A stretch of DNA of 64,000 nucleotides from Tranzscheliella williamsii (lineage: Eukaryota > Basidiomycota > Ustilaginomycetes > Ustilaginales > Ustilaginaceae). The DNA is taken from the NCBI GenBank assembly GCA_023212725.1, contig JALBYF010000048.1:1-64000 (forward strand), read 5' to 3'. The notes beneath the pieces were generated by a model. The model had not been told where the DNA came from and did no database searches. It saw only the letters and a list, made by a program, of their open reading frames with translations. The translations under genes and the position numbers were made by a program. Below are positions 1 through 11,858 of the stretch, one piece after another (the first letter of the stretch is position 1; the number at the start of each line of letters is the position of its first letter).

Positions 1-515
1 AAGTCCTCAAGTTCATCCTTACGACCGTCCCACGCCGGGGGGGCGATCTTCACTTCGGTCTCTTTGACCGGGTGGTCTGATGGGGGTGGGGGTGAGGCCG
101 TAGGGGGCTGGTCCTCAGCTGCCGGTACAGCCGTTGAGGACGTTGGGGCGCGGCTACTCCGGATCTCACCGATTAGGTCCCGCAGGAGAGCGGCTATTTC
201 GCCAAGTGTCGGCTCCGGGACAGTGGGCGTAGCCATGGATTCCAATGCGGTATCTGTTGGGGTTGTTTCCAACTCCCCTGGGGGAGGGTTGCGCGGCGGG
301 TGTACCATGGCGTCCCCGCTGACGTTGGCGAGTAGGGAGGTCGAATGTAATGTTAGGGCCGTAGGGTCTGGAACCGTCGGGCGGCTACGGCCGGGGCACT
401 CGCGCGGAGAGGTTAGGGGAATGCGGACTGCGGTTGGGGTCGTTGAGTACAGGAGTACCTCAGGGGATACTAGAATACATTCGATGGGTGTCCGAAGGGG
501 ATGACCCAACGGCAT
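1..515 (-). mobile_element. Probable retrotransposon Gag N-terminus (partial, runs off left edge)
   Basis: A minus-strand frame is open from an ATG at 515 (in-frame alternative ATG at 308) to the left edge, so its end lies outside the window. The first 140 or so residues are rich in Pro, Ser and Thr; near the edge the frame reads APPAWDGRKDELEDF, which resembles the start of the capsid-like domain of Ty3/gypsy Gag proteins, where a phrase of the type 'F-D/-G-K...L..F' is common. No zinc knuckle, protease or polymerase is inside the window, and I could not define an LTR or primer-binding site upstream. It could also be a domesticated Gag-like gene. The Gag call is inference from a short motif. 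Confidence 0.45.
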
Positions 516-539
516 TGGGCCTTATAATGGGTGGGGCAG

Positions 540-566
540 CCGTTGGGTCGACCGACGACCCAACGG
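540..566. repeat. Perfect 11-bp inverted repeat
   Basis: CCGTTGGGTCG (540-550) is followed by a 5-bp spacer and its exact reverse complement CGACCCAACGG (556-566). A further copy of the core GACCCAACGG lies at 502-511, next to the start of the Gag-like frame. The hairpin may belong to the leader or LTR of the retroelement, or be a protein-binding site. Confidence 0.6.
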
Positions 567-2158
567 TCTCTCCCTCGGCCGGTGGGTCACGTGGCCCGCT
601 TGGCACGTGACTTCTGCGGTAAGGGTCTTGGCGCATCCGATCGAACCCGTCCCGTCGCGGTCGTGACAGTTGTGAGAATGGACATGTTGCTCTTGACCGG
701 GGGTCGAGGGCATAGTGCTTATATATGTACACTTCGTGCTATAAGGGGAATGAAGTGTGGGCCATAGGCGCAATGGTGGGCATATGGTGAGTGTCTCTGC
801 TGAGCAGGCAAGGGCCCACTTAGGGTAGCTCTTGTCCAGTGCCTGTGTGTTAATGGAGTCCAACACAGCAGATGATGTTTCCCAGCGAGGGGCGAACATT
901 GTGCACTTGCATTCCGTTGGGAACGAAGAACATATTCTTGCAGGGAAGGAATTCGCTCCCTGTGTGGGATGCAGAGAAGGAATTCATTCTAATGAGGATC
1001 ATAGGGGGATCACATGCGTGCGACACCTTATAGGGCTCGCCGACACACAGCCAGATTCTAACATTTATAAGGACAGTTGTTGGTCGGCTACCAGTCAATG
1101 ACAAGACTGGTCATGCCCCCTTATCAGTAGGATGTCCCTTACCTCTGGCCAGGTCTCCTGACTGACCAGTGTCTACATGGGACATGGGGTTCGATCTACA
1201 CTTATCAGCTGCTGGGCAATTGGGTTGAAGTCGCACCTGAGATCGACTGGATCTCTACTTGTAGGCCTGACTCTGGTTGATCGATTGGGTTGGCACGTCC
1301 AGAACATGATCGGCTCGATCTGACCATGTCCCTCAACTGAATACTCCCACACTGTGGTTTTGCCACTAATGGGTGTCCAATTGGTCCATATGGCCTGTTG
1401 CTTGGGATCTGTTGTTTCCTAGTTGCCTCCCATCGGTATGTCCTATGACAGCGTGTTAGACTCGGATATCAAGCTTGTTCTGGGTGCATGTTAAAACTAC
1501 TTTCTTGGGATGGGTGTAAGACTTGCGTTCTGGGCCTGTGTTAGACGAGCCTGTTTATTGACACATGTTACAATATTTTGGCAACGCTTGAAATCTGGGA
1601 AGCTCGTTGTGAATGTACAGCATAGAGCGTTGATGGGAGTCACATGCGTCACAAGCAACAGTTAAGTGCAACTGAGCATACTAGCTCGCTGCAGCGGCAG
1701 TGGACTATCTCCTGACCCGGTGATGAGGAGCTACCATACCCATGTCGTACCTCTGCTCTATGGGTGAATGGCCCGACATGAATTAGAATAATGTTCCGAG
1801 ATTGTCCATATGTATGTACAGCAATGTCGCCAGCGAGCAAACGCCCGGTTATGACTGCTCCCGACGATGATGCCACCCCTGCGACTTGGTCTCGCCCAAG
1901 AGAACAAACGACTCATATGTTGTCTCCGAGCCATCTAGCTGGACCGTGTACTGCTGTGTCTGGAAAAGGTAGATGGAGCGAAACAGCAATGTGAGTGAAC
2001 CGCTCTTGTGTGAACTGTGAATCGAGCGCCGGCAAGGGAGAGAGGATACACTCACTTTAGCAAATCCATTGAGCGCTTTACGCCAGTAGCAAGCAGCGCT
2101 CGCCGGCGAAACATAGCTGAGAAATAGAGAAGTAGACGGACCAGTAGTGTCAGTACTT
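567..2158. other. Gene-free interval
   Basis: Only short unsupported frames are present on either strand. No family resemblance, splice pattern or tRNA-like structure was found. The region may hold the LTR of the retroelement that starts at 515, but I could not see paired LTR ends. Confidence 0.5.
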
Positions 2159-3882
2159 TTATCCCCTGATCACGTTGATCCGTGGCACTAACCGTTCCCT
2201 GAAGAAATTCCACTGATTATCAGCAATCCTCTTTGCTCTTGCATCATTGTTAAGGAGCTCGTCCATAACTTCTGGCAGGCGTTCCCACGTCCTGTCTTGA
2301 TAGACCCTGTTGCCGTCGTGCACCGTGACGCCGCGCCCACGGTCTGTCGCTTTGGGTACGAAAACAATGTTCTGGTCTGGACTTTTAGGGTCGGCATTAT
2401 AGAGATGGGTCCAGTGCTGCAGCCATCGAGGCTCATGCGTGACGATAACGACCCGGCAGTTTTGAAGGTAGCGAAGACGACCCGAGTACGTGTTGCCTTC
2501 CGCATACGCATGGAACTTCCATTTGCAATGGTCGACCATGGGGATGGGCTGGTAAGGCGACGTCGGGTCTGACGGGGCGCAGTGCGGGACAAGGTGTCAG
2601 TGCCAAGTGATCCCAAAGGCAACAACGGCTCCACCACCGGTACTTACTACCCCACTCGATGGCGTGCACATCGTTCCACTCGTGACCTTCCACAACCCCT
2701 AGTAGAGACTCTCGATCTGCGGTTCCGACCTTGAGTGATCCTCTCCAGAAGAGCTTGTCTTGCTTGTGGGCCCAGCCAATCTCGTTCTCGAGCCTGAGAG
2801 CGCTCTCGCGGTATTCTCGGTACTCGCCGATGTGCTGATCGGAACAGGAGACCGACAATAGTGGTTCGTCAGCACCGGATCAGTACGTGCCAAAAGCCGG
2901 GCTGCCCTTACCTCTGGCCACGAAAAGAAAGAATAGTCCGGCATTAGCCAGACACCAAGGCCCCTGAAGAAAACAGGAAACAGTAGGAGTCAGCGCGAGC
3001 AGTTTCGAGAAAGGCTGGCTACAAAACTCACTTATCGTCAGCTGATCGAGAGAGACTGAACTTTCCTTTTCCGCCCCAGTCGGACAGATTGATGCAGAAC
3101 TCGACATTGGGAAGCCTCTCTTTGCTGGAGGAGATGGAAAGATGGAGGAGCGCCAGAGCTCCGAGTGCACGAGTGAAGTCCGACTTCTCGTACCACTTGA
3201 TGTAGAGTCGATTCTCCCAGACCACCACACGCGCGTGGACATCAACACCCCTGTGGCCGTCACAAGAAGCTTCGAGGGCAGCGCTTGTGAAGCTGGACAG
3301 ACAGAGCGGTCAGACGGGGAGCAGATGTCATTTGAGAATCCATGAGAAGATACGTACGGGGATTTGGTGTAGTAGTCTACGCTTCGGTCGATCTCTTTCC
3401 ACAAGCCCGGAAAAGCAGCTTCGCATTCATCTCCGGTTAAAGTGACTGGAACGGCGAGGAAGAGGTCAGCAAAGAGAAGGATTTGCATAACAGGAAGGAG
3501 GAAACATACAGTCGTCCGCATTGAATGGAGTATCGAAGGTAAGTTCCGGTCTCCCGCTCCCGTTCAGCCAGTGGTGGGCGGCCCCGGTGAGCAGCTTGCT
3601 GGAAGTGCCACCCGTACTGGCATACTTGTTCTTCGGAGCATGCTCGAACACCATCGAGAGTTGATTCGCGGCATTGTAGAGCCTCTGGCGGAAGGTGTTA
3701 CCGTGCTGGCATGCAATGAAAAGCAAAGAAAACAACAGAGTGCTGATGCCCGCCGTCGTCAAAACCCACCGCGCCCGGGCTCTCCCTGAGCGTGGATAGC
3801 GGAAAGCCGGGGAAACACGGCCTTCCTCTTCGAAGGTGGATTCGGAAGAATAGTCATTACTTGGGAGCACGGAGTACGACAT
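2159..3882 (-). CDS. GT90 (CAP10-type) glycosyltransferase, type II membrane protein
   Basis: Six exons: 3882-3510, 3445-3358, 3292-3032, 2963-2912, 2834-2648, 2568-2159; phases agree at every junction and give 456 residues. An N-terminal cytosolic tail (about 37 residues) is followed by one membrane segment (LTTAGISTLLFSLLFIACQ), then a luminal region. The C-terminal half shows the CAP10/KDELC fold signature: CINLSDWGGKG, LVLW-like WENRLYIKW, LFWRGSLKVG, and DHCKWKFHAYAEG followed by YSGRLRYLQNCRVVI. GT90 enzymes transfer xylose, glucose or related sugars in the secretory pathway; in basidiomycete yeasts relatives act in capsule or cell-wall mannan xylosylation. The acceptor here is not deducible. 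The start at 3882 is preferred; an in-frame ATG at 3990 would add 36 residues. Confidence 0.85.
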
Positions 3883-6800
3883 CTCATCGGAGCATAAGGA
3901 AGAGGCGATGGATGGCAACCCCCGAGAGTGTAAGAAGAGAAGTGCCAACGTGGGACTTCTAAGTGTTGACCAGAGTTGCTCCGCTGTCAACCAAGGTGAT
4001 GGCTCCGGTTATCCGACTTGCGGTACGAGTACCACGGGCACACATACTTGCTCTTCCTGTTAAAATTTTTGATTAGCGGCACCCCGTCTGGTAGCGACAC
4101 ACGCCGCTGCCTCACAAGGGGGTGGGTGGGCGAAACGTCAACGGGCGAGTGTGACTGCGCATAATGGTAATAATCCGAGCCAGTCCCTCGAAAGAACTTG
4201 TGTCGAGCGAGGGCCGGCCTACCGGCACAGGCTTGGCGCCAAGCCTGAGGGAAGCCGATGAGCTGCACCGCCACGGCTGCAGGCGCAGTGCTCAGTTGAT
4301 GAGGCGTGGACCATCATGCATCCGTACATGTATCATTCGCACATGCATTCCCTCGTCTGGCGATCGAATTCGGGCTCACAGCAACAAACCAGTCTAATTC
4401 CGCGGAGGGTCGGTTTCGGTGGCTCGCCTTCGCCGAACATGTAAAATAGATGCATCCGGCGGCTACATCCGCACGCGCTCCCGCAGCTCTGACGCCGACT
4501 TGAAGCCACAGAACACTTCCGCACCCGCTCGGCGCTTACTGGCGAGACTGTGCTTGTTGTTGCCCGCCGAAGCTGGGCCTCCCATTCTGGCGAAAAGGCC
4601 GGCAAGAGAAGCGCCGTTGGAGTTGCCACATTCGGCTTCGGAGCCGACCACCGAAGGGGCCGCTTGCCTGCATGCACATTCGCGCAAGCGACCCGAAGAG
4701 AGATCAGTCTTCACTCCACTAGCGGCTGTACAGCACTCGGGCACGCGACGCTAGCGTTCTGTGTGCGGAGCATGTTCGCAACTCGCTTATGCCCGCTCAT
4801 CCCTTCTCTCCTCTGGTCTCCGAATCGTCATAGAGTCCACGGTTCTCCGGAACTACTAATAGGGGGTTTCAGCTGTCAGGCTGGATTTCTGGAAATCTGA
4901 ATTTCGCGTTCGCAAATGCGGGTCCAGACCTGGTTTTGTGAACATAACTTTGAATTTCGAAGCGGATTTCTCACGCCTTGAAACCCCCTAATACAGGAAT
5001 GTGCTAGATAGAAACACGCACACGTCCTATTATTCATAATGGAAACTTCCTTCTAAATTGGTCCCCTTAAACATCATTGCCGAGGCTACTGTGACTGCTG
5101 TCAGGGTTCGGAAATCGCTAGGCCAAAACGTTTGAAACCAAGTCGTGTTTGGCGGCGGAGTCTACGTACACCTGCCCAGTCAAGTCTTAGCTCAATCACC
5201 GCAAAACCAAATCCGCTTGGTACATTTGAATCAAATACGTTTGCGCTGAACTCGGTGAAGTTTTGTGTGCCAAGGGCACGTGCATCTCCATTGTTTCCGC
5301 TGGGGCCGCCGCCACCCTGTTGATGCGGACTAGGCCGAAGAAACGAATCACAGAGTGTAAATCTCGAACTCCTTGGGAATGCTAGTGTCGCCGAAGCAAG
5401 CCTTGATCAGGTATGCGCGGAGACGGAGGCTCTGGGTTGCGATGGACCATCCGCGTCGCTCGCCAGTATGCTCCAGCGGATGTCTGGACAGACGAGCAGT
5501 ATGATCGTTGGAGTACTCTTCCAAACGAGGCTTTCTTCTACCGCGGGTTTACATCGGTAGCCGCTGCCGCTGCCAATGACACTGTCCTTCAGTCCGGCAA
5601 TGTACGGACCCGGCACTTGACCAGGCAGCAAGTATTCCGCTTCGGGTTCTAGCTTACGTAACCTTCGCAAAGAAAACCGGGCAAGCTGCATACGTTGGTA
5701 AAGGCGAGGATATCTGGGCCATAGACAAGCATACATGGGGTTCAGTGACCAAGACACTCTAACTCCTTCCTGACGCCCAGTAGGAAGGCGACAGCTCTCA
5801 CTTGGAAGCCAAGAAGAGGCCCGCCTGATCGAGTCCATGAAGGCAACACTGGCACCTTAATGTGCTATGCCTAAATGTGCTAAATAGGACATGGCGGCGC
5901 TTGGGCCAGAGACACAATGTCGTTGCGCGATCGGGCCAACTCCACCGCCAACCCATATCACGCGTGTGGCAATACGCCCATCCTCGTTTCAAGTATAAAA
6001 GTCCCGCCTAGCATCTTTTCCGCTTGGCAAGGTGAAGGAAGATCCATGTATATAGTTGCCCGCTCTTGAAGAATTCTTTTGTCTTGGTGCTGCAGCGAGG
6101 CGAAAATTCGTTGGGTCCGACGGTTCCGTGCTTGTCCGGCGATCACAGGCACGCCGCTGTGTCAAAGTGACGGAGAGCTGCTTGTTCGTTCTGTCCAAGC
6201 GAGGCAAGGAGCGCTACCCTGTCGGCACCGAGACGGCGAGAGCCGAGCCGAGCCGGTGGCGCAGTAAAGAAGGCCGAGCACTTTTCGGAGCGATGGCTCG
6301 GCTGAGCGCCCAGTCCACATTGTGCATATCGAAGCACGCATGCGAAAGAAGACATGCCGCCATGCACGGTGCAGCCGCAGCATTAGGATATGGGGGAAAT
6401 GGGGTCAGGCAAAAGGGCTGTGTCGAGCACCGCTCTGACTTGACATTCGGAGAAAGAAAGCCTCCCATGCACTCCCACTAATCTCCCACGCACTATGGGA
6501 TTTCCCAGGCTCAAACTAGCAAAGGTGGCATGGCGCTTCAGACACACGGACCGTGCGGGAGGAAGGAATGACCATCAAGGGACCTCTAGAATTCCCATCC
6601 AGAATGAACGCCGACGCCGAAGCAGGGGAGAATTCTCGGTACAACGGTGGTAACATTTCACTCTGCGAGGTTGTGTAACAGTCCTGACGTTCACGCCCTA
6701 ACAGACACCGATTACGCGATGATCTAACAACTGCAACGTTATCGGAACACGGAAGTTCTACCTGCAACATATCAATCTGCAATTGTGAATTTTTTCGTTT

Positions 6801-6909
6801 CGTGCCTTGGTCTGACGAAGGGTCATACATAGCCCAAGGGACTGCCGCTCGTTGGTTCATTCCGACTACGCTTGTGCTCTTCTGCCATAACGTTCCTACG
6901 CAGCCAACG
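3883..6909. other. Long gene-poor interval
   Basis: About 3 kb without a supportable gene. Short frames on both strands show no family motifs or splice context. It contains the MITE-like inverted repeat at 4857-4993 and a TATA-like stretch near 6049. The right end must carry the LCP5 promoter and the left end the promoter of the GT90 gene. Confidence 0.6.
4857..4993. repeat. MITE-like element with terminal inverted repeats (candidate)
   Basis: The 15-nt ends TAATAGGGGGTTTCA (4857-4871) and TGAAACCCCCTAATA (4979-4993) are inverted repeats with one mismatch, enclosing about 107 bp that is richer in A and T than its surroundings and contains two GAATTTCG blocks. No open frame is inside. Size and structure fit a miniature inverted-repeat element, but a clear target-site duplication beyond a possible TA is not visible. 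Confidence 0.4.
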
Positions 6910-8273
6910 ATGACGGATCGCAGCGATCCTGGACAGGCGATGCCGCTGAAGGGGCTTACTGAGCTGATCCTCACGATCGAGAAGTCCGTCGTCAGCCTCG
7001 ATACTTCCGTCGGCGCTTTCCACAAAGACTTGGCATCCTCGTCGGCCCAGGATTTTGCCTACCCGGAAGGGATCTCTCTCCTCACCGTCAAGAACGACAC
7101 CATGCTCGACTATCTGCACCATCTCGTGGCACTATGCATCTGGAAGGTATCAGGCCGCTCGCTGCAGCCTGCGGGTAGCTCCGATGAGACGCATGACGTG
7201 TCTCAGCTAGTCAACAATCTGGTCAAGCTCCGGCTGATGCTGGAAAAGGCTCGTCCACTGGAGAGCAGGCTCAAATACCAGATGGATAAACTCCTCAGAG
7301 CCGCCGCTGATGCTGATAAAGAAATCATTCTCGGAAGGAGTGGTCCCTCAGTTCAGAAGAGTCACTCCGCTGGCGACCGCGAAGCGGATGACGATGACGA
7401 CGAGGAAGATGGTAAGTTCCATATTTTCTTGCTCGCTTACGGCATTGTACCTTGTGACGTGCTGACCATTCTTTCATCTTTCCTCAACGCACAGACTTGG
7501 CTTTCAGGCCCAATCCCTCGGCTTTCATGCAAGACAAGACGCGACCAGGCGCCTCTACAGCTGACCGAGGCAGCAAGGGGCTGACGAGACGGGACGATCG
7601 CAGACGCACCGCCCGGGGTGAGTCTGAATCTGAAGCCGAGTCGGATGCCGGCGGAAAGACAGGAGTCTACCGACCTCCCAAGCTGGTTCCTATGGCGTAT
7701 GATCCCGACGCGAAGTCGAGTAAGAAGGACCCCCGCGGTGGCGCTAAGGTTGGGCTCACGAGAAATTCGGCGCTCCTATCGGATCTCACTGCCGGCATGT
7801 CGTCGAATCCATACGAAGCCTCTTCGGGCGGTGTTGGCGTCGGTGGGCGACTTGCCTCGCAAAACTCGGCCCGTGCCAAAGCGTTGGCCCGCATGGACGA
7901 GTTCGAAGAAGATAACTTTACCCGGCTGGTTATGTCCAAGAAGGACGCCAACAAGAGGAGGAGAGACGAGGCCGATATCGCTTTGGGTGGTGCTGGCCTC
8001 AGCTCTGGGAGAGATGGAAGAAGGCGAATCGGAGGCGGCATGGAGGAAGAGTTTGGTGATCTGCTCCGTAGTTCTGGTCTGGATGGACGACAGGGAAAGA
8101 AGGCAAAGCGAGCCCAGGAAACCTACGACACGCTCAGAACGAGCTCCAAAGCCGGGTCTACCCTGCAAAGGTCCAAGACATCTCCTGGCGGCCGTTCTGG
8201 AGCCTCGCCGTCCAAGGCCCCCAAGAGCAGCAAGTTCAAATCGCAGGTCAACCGACTTTCTCGTAGCACGTAA
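6910..8273 (+). CDS. LCP5: U3 snoRNP-associated protein Lcp5/neuroguidin (Sas10/Utp3/C1D family)
   Basis: Two exons, 6910-7411 and 7495-8273 (GTAAGT donor, CACAG acceptor), give 426 residues. The N-terminal part (residues about 15-140) is the helical Sas10/C1D domain, with conserved phrases such as SLLTVKNDTMLDYLHHLV and ARPLESRLKYQMDKLL. An acidic stretch DDDDDEED precedes the intron. The second exon carries the C-terminal neuroguidin-type region with YRPPKLVPMAYDP and a basic, Ser-rich tail (SKFKSQVNRLSR), as in Lcp5. Members act in the nucleolar SSU processome in 18S rRNA maturation. The ATG at 6910 was chosen over upstream non-ATG starts because homology begins shortly after it. The gene converges on the MRS6 gene, with 192 bp between stops. 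Confidence 0.88.
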
Positions 8274-8465
8274 GACTGTCCACTACGGGTATATGTACTT
8301 CACTAGATGACTGAGCCGAGGCCATGATAATTTGCCAGGTGCGACAGGTGCTACAGCATCTGGTAGACATATATTAGCGGTATCCGTTCCGTTTACGTTA
8401 GGGAAAGACAAGACAGACACTGGACCTATGAGTAGTCATGGAAGGGAGCATGGGAAGATGCCAAC

Positions 8466-10395
8466 TCAATCAACATCTTCCTCGTCCCTATAATCCTCTG
8501 TTTTTTCGAAGAAGCCGATGATGTCGCCGTCCGTACCGGTCTTCGTAGCGTCTTCTGGTGCGCTGTCGGGCTTGGTCACACCGTCATCCTCGCCCCTGCC
8601 TCCCCGGCCTTGATACTCGGCGTCATCTCGTCTGTTTCGCTTTCTGCGGTTTCGTTCCTGAATGATGGCTTTGATATGGGCGAGTCGTTCCGTGTAATCG
8701 CCAACGGAGTCAACTTGGCGTGCAGCAAATATCGAATAGTAGATCTGTTCGGCTTGCAGAACAGCCGTGTCTGTGAGCGTAGTGAGCGAGGATGTCGATG
8801 TCACCGCGTCTGGTCCAGATGGCTCGACCGAGGGTGGGAAGGGCACACGCGACATGCAGTTGGCCACATCAGTACGCGTCGAAACCGTAGCACTGGTCTG
8901 CCGGTAGGTCAGCTGCATCAGCGGTACCACTGGTGTCCTTTTAACAACAGGGTTATGGCCAGCACCGTCGGAAATAGTAGCTAAGGAGATGACCTTTTCA
9001 ATGACTGGTTGCAGGAGATCCTTCGTGTATTGATCTGCATCAGCCCCTTCCGTCTGGATGTAGTATACGTCTATCGAAGGACCAAGCAGGCAGCGGGAAT
9101 GTCTTTGTTAGTTAAACAGACTTATGGCGAGGGGGCGAAACATGCGCACACCACTTACATTGACCTTTCGGACAAGAGAATGTCCCCTCGCCCATCATCA
9201 ATACCATGACAGAGTTCTTGTTCTCTGCTATAGACCCGGGCGGGAAGACCAACAAGCCTGTTTCCGGTGGAAAGGCTGGTGTAGACACTTCTGCACGCCC
9301 AGTACCTACCCCGTAGTCAGTAGACTCAGCGGCGGCTTCTGTGCTGAAATAGACAGGTCTATCCAAGATGATGATGCAGCGATGCGTGCAGTCCATAGAT
9401 CGTGTGCTAGCTTCTGCTGCTTCGCCTCCAACGTTGAGGCCAAGGGTCTCTAAGATCTCGTCACTCGAAACCAGGTAGTCTGCGGTAATGTTCTGCTCAA
9501 GGCCAGCGACGCTAAGATGCCAAAGTGCATCCTTTCGTGCTGCTGAGCTAATCTGATGATCCAAGATAAAAGTGCCACCTTTGACAGCGGATGCTCTGCA
9601 ATAGCCCTGAGCAAGCTCGCCAGCGCCACCATACTGACCGACGAGGTAGGCAGAGTTGCCGTACTTCCCGATGCTTTTCATGTGGAGCCGCGCTCTAAAC
9701 ATGGCTTCCTTTGTGGTTTCCTGGGGTGTTGAGCATAGCGCCACACCGTAAGCAACAGCATCCACAAGATCAGGCGGTAACTTGTGGACATGAGCAAGAT
9801 AGTCTATGAACGGCCGAGTCGCCAGAGCTGGGTCTTCCTGTAGCTCAGTGTCCCAGTTATCCGACGCGATATGCATAAGCAGCTTCATGAGCTTGCGCTT
9901 GGCGACGAGGGAGAGCGATTTGGTCTTGAAGATGTCCTCCTTGCTAGCAGGTACTTTGACTAGCCCTGACTCGGAGTTGTGCGACGCAGGCCGATATACA
10001 GCTGTATGCTCGAGCAGACGAAAAGTGGCATACGAAGAGACTTTCGAGGCCACGAGCGAGTCAATCGATGGTCCAGTAGCTGGCAACAGCGTCGGGGCGA
10101 GGGAGATAGCATAGTGGCGATCCATAGAGACCAGATCGTGCGGTATCGAGTCTGGCGAGGATGCATCGGAAGCTGGGAAGGCAAGGTCCACTTGGTCGAT
10201 GTGCCTTTTGCCCTGAGATGTCGCCCAGCGCTGAAGCTCAGAGAGGGTCAGGCTCGCCCATTGATCTGCATAGTAATCGTTCCTGTCTAAATGGATGACG
10301 CTGAGACCAGCAGAGGACAAAGCGGCTGACAGGATGCTCTGAGGCAGGCCCGTGCTGAGTATGGCGACATCGTAGTGCGTCTGATCAAGTGACAT
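8466..10395 (-). CDS. MRS6: Rab escort protein (Rab geranylgeranyltransferase component A)
   Basis: Two exons, 10395-9159 and 9070-8466, join in phase to give 613 residues, close to yeast Mrs6 (about 600). The N-terminus holds the GDI/REP dinucleotide-fold start YDVAILSTGLPQSILSAAL and the family signature HLDRNDYYADQWASL. Further conserved blocks include the segment around YGNSAYLVGQYGGAGEL and YCRASAVKGGTFIL. Rab escort protein presents newly made Rab GTPases to the geranylgeranyltransferase and delivers them to membranes; it is essential for vesicle traffic. The C-terminus is charged and low-complexity (RNRRKRNRRDD, then acidic), which is usual. The in-frame extension upstream of 10395 is not needed. 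It shares a 278-bp divergent promoter with AFG2. Confidence 0.9.
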
Positions 10396-10673
10396 CCCCG
10401 TGTGCGTCTGCTGCCGTTCGAAGATGACAAGCAAATGGAAAGCCAAGCTGCTCGAGGCGGTAGCACTATGACTGCAACCGAAGTGGGAGTGGAGGATGCG
10501 AGCATCACCAAAGCGCCGAATCACTGTTACATCCCAGAGCAGAACAGGAAAATCTGAATATAACACATACCTCAAATACAGCTACAGAGGATCTGCAAGA
10601 CTTGTCTCTCAACCCTTCTAAGTTTTCACAATCACCTTCTCAGCATACCGCACGTCGACTTGCTCCGAGGGCA
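10396..10673. promoter_or_regulatory. Short divergent promoter between MRS6 and AFG2
   Basis: Only 278 bp separate the start codons of two divergent essential genes, so the 5' leaders and control sites of both must lie here. I see no clear TATA box. A possible in-frame non-ATG start for AFG2 exists at 10602 but the first ATG is at 10674. Confidence 0.6.
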
Positions 10674-11822
10674 ATGAAGGCAGCTCAACATACGCAACCT
10701 GCCACTCATGTCAGGCTTCAAGTAGTCGAGGCTTCAACAGCTGCCAGCTCCTCTTCCAAAAACAAGCTGTTGCTACCTCTTGAGACCATTCGCAGTCTCA
10801 GGCTGCAAACTGGGGATGTGGTAGCTATTTCCTCCGACGATGTTGACTCCATCAGTGTGGGCTCCGTCTGGCCCTCCTTTGCCCTAGAGACCGGTACGGT
10901 TCGGCTTCCGCTTTCCCTTCAATGCTTCCCCAGTCTACAGCCGGGCAACACGATAACCGTTACGCCCCTGCAAGCTCGTTCAGATCCAGCGAAAGCCGCC
11001 GATCGACCCCCGCTTGCTGCCACCGTGCACCTCGCCGTATCCGACTCTCAGGCATCTTCGCCATCTTCATCCTCATACCATCAGCTGAGCAGCACAGATC
11101 GGCAATTACTCGCCATCTATGCCAAACAGACTCTGATCGACCTGGAATGCCTCAGTCATGGCCAGGTTGTTACCTTGAGCTTTCAGGGCTACTTCTTTTC
11201 ACTCTGCGTAGCCACTCTAGTCGACATCAGCGGCGGCCAAGGTCTGTCATGCTCGCTTGCCTCTTCTCAAGTCTCCAACATTTGTCTTGTCAGCAGAAGC
11301 ACAGAAGTGTCGATCAACATGGTGCCTCACCAGCGCCCACTCGACTGCTCACCGAAAACACCAGCAACGAAACCAGATCCGTACTCACAGCTCGGAGGTT
11401 TGGACCACCAGATCCAAGAGATCAAGGCCCTCATTGAGATGCCGCTCATGAAGCCCGAAATTTTTCGCCAGTACGGCCTGCGCCCTCCCAAAGGTGTGCT
11501 GCTCTATGGCCCTCCAGGCACGGGCAAGACCTCCCTGGCGAGAGCCGTGGCAGCTGCTACTGGCGCATCCTATCTGACCATCAACGGTCCCGAGCTATCC
11601 TCTGCTTTCCATGGCGAAACAGAGTCAAAGCTTCGTGACGTTTTCCGAGAGGCTCGTAAGAAGAGCCCCTGTATCATTGTAATAGATGAAATCGATGCTC
11701 TGGCCCCTCGAAGAGAAGGCGGTAGCGGAGATGGCGCCAACATAGACGGCGCTGGAGAGGTCGAGAGGCGAGTCGTTGCGCAACTTCTAACTCTGCTTGA
11801 TGGTATGGACGGGGCAGAGAAC

Positions 11823-11858
<36 letters not shown>

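Noticed and set aside
64..504. Plus-strand frame of 146 codons at the left edge
   Set aside because: Antisense to the Gag-like frame, Gly/Val/Ser-rich and without motif.
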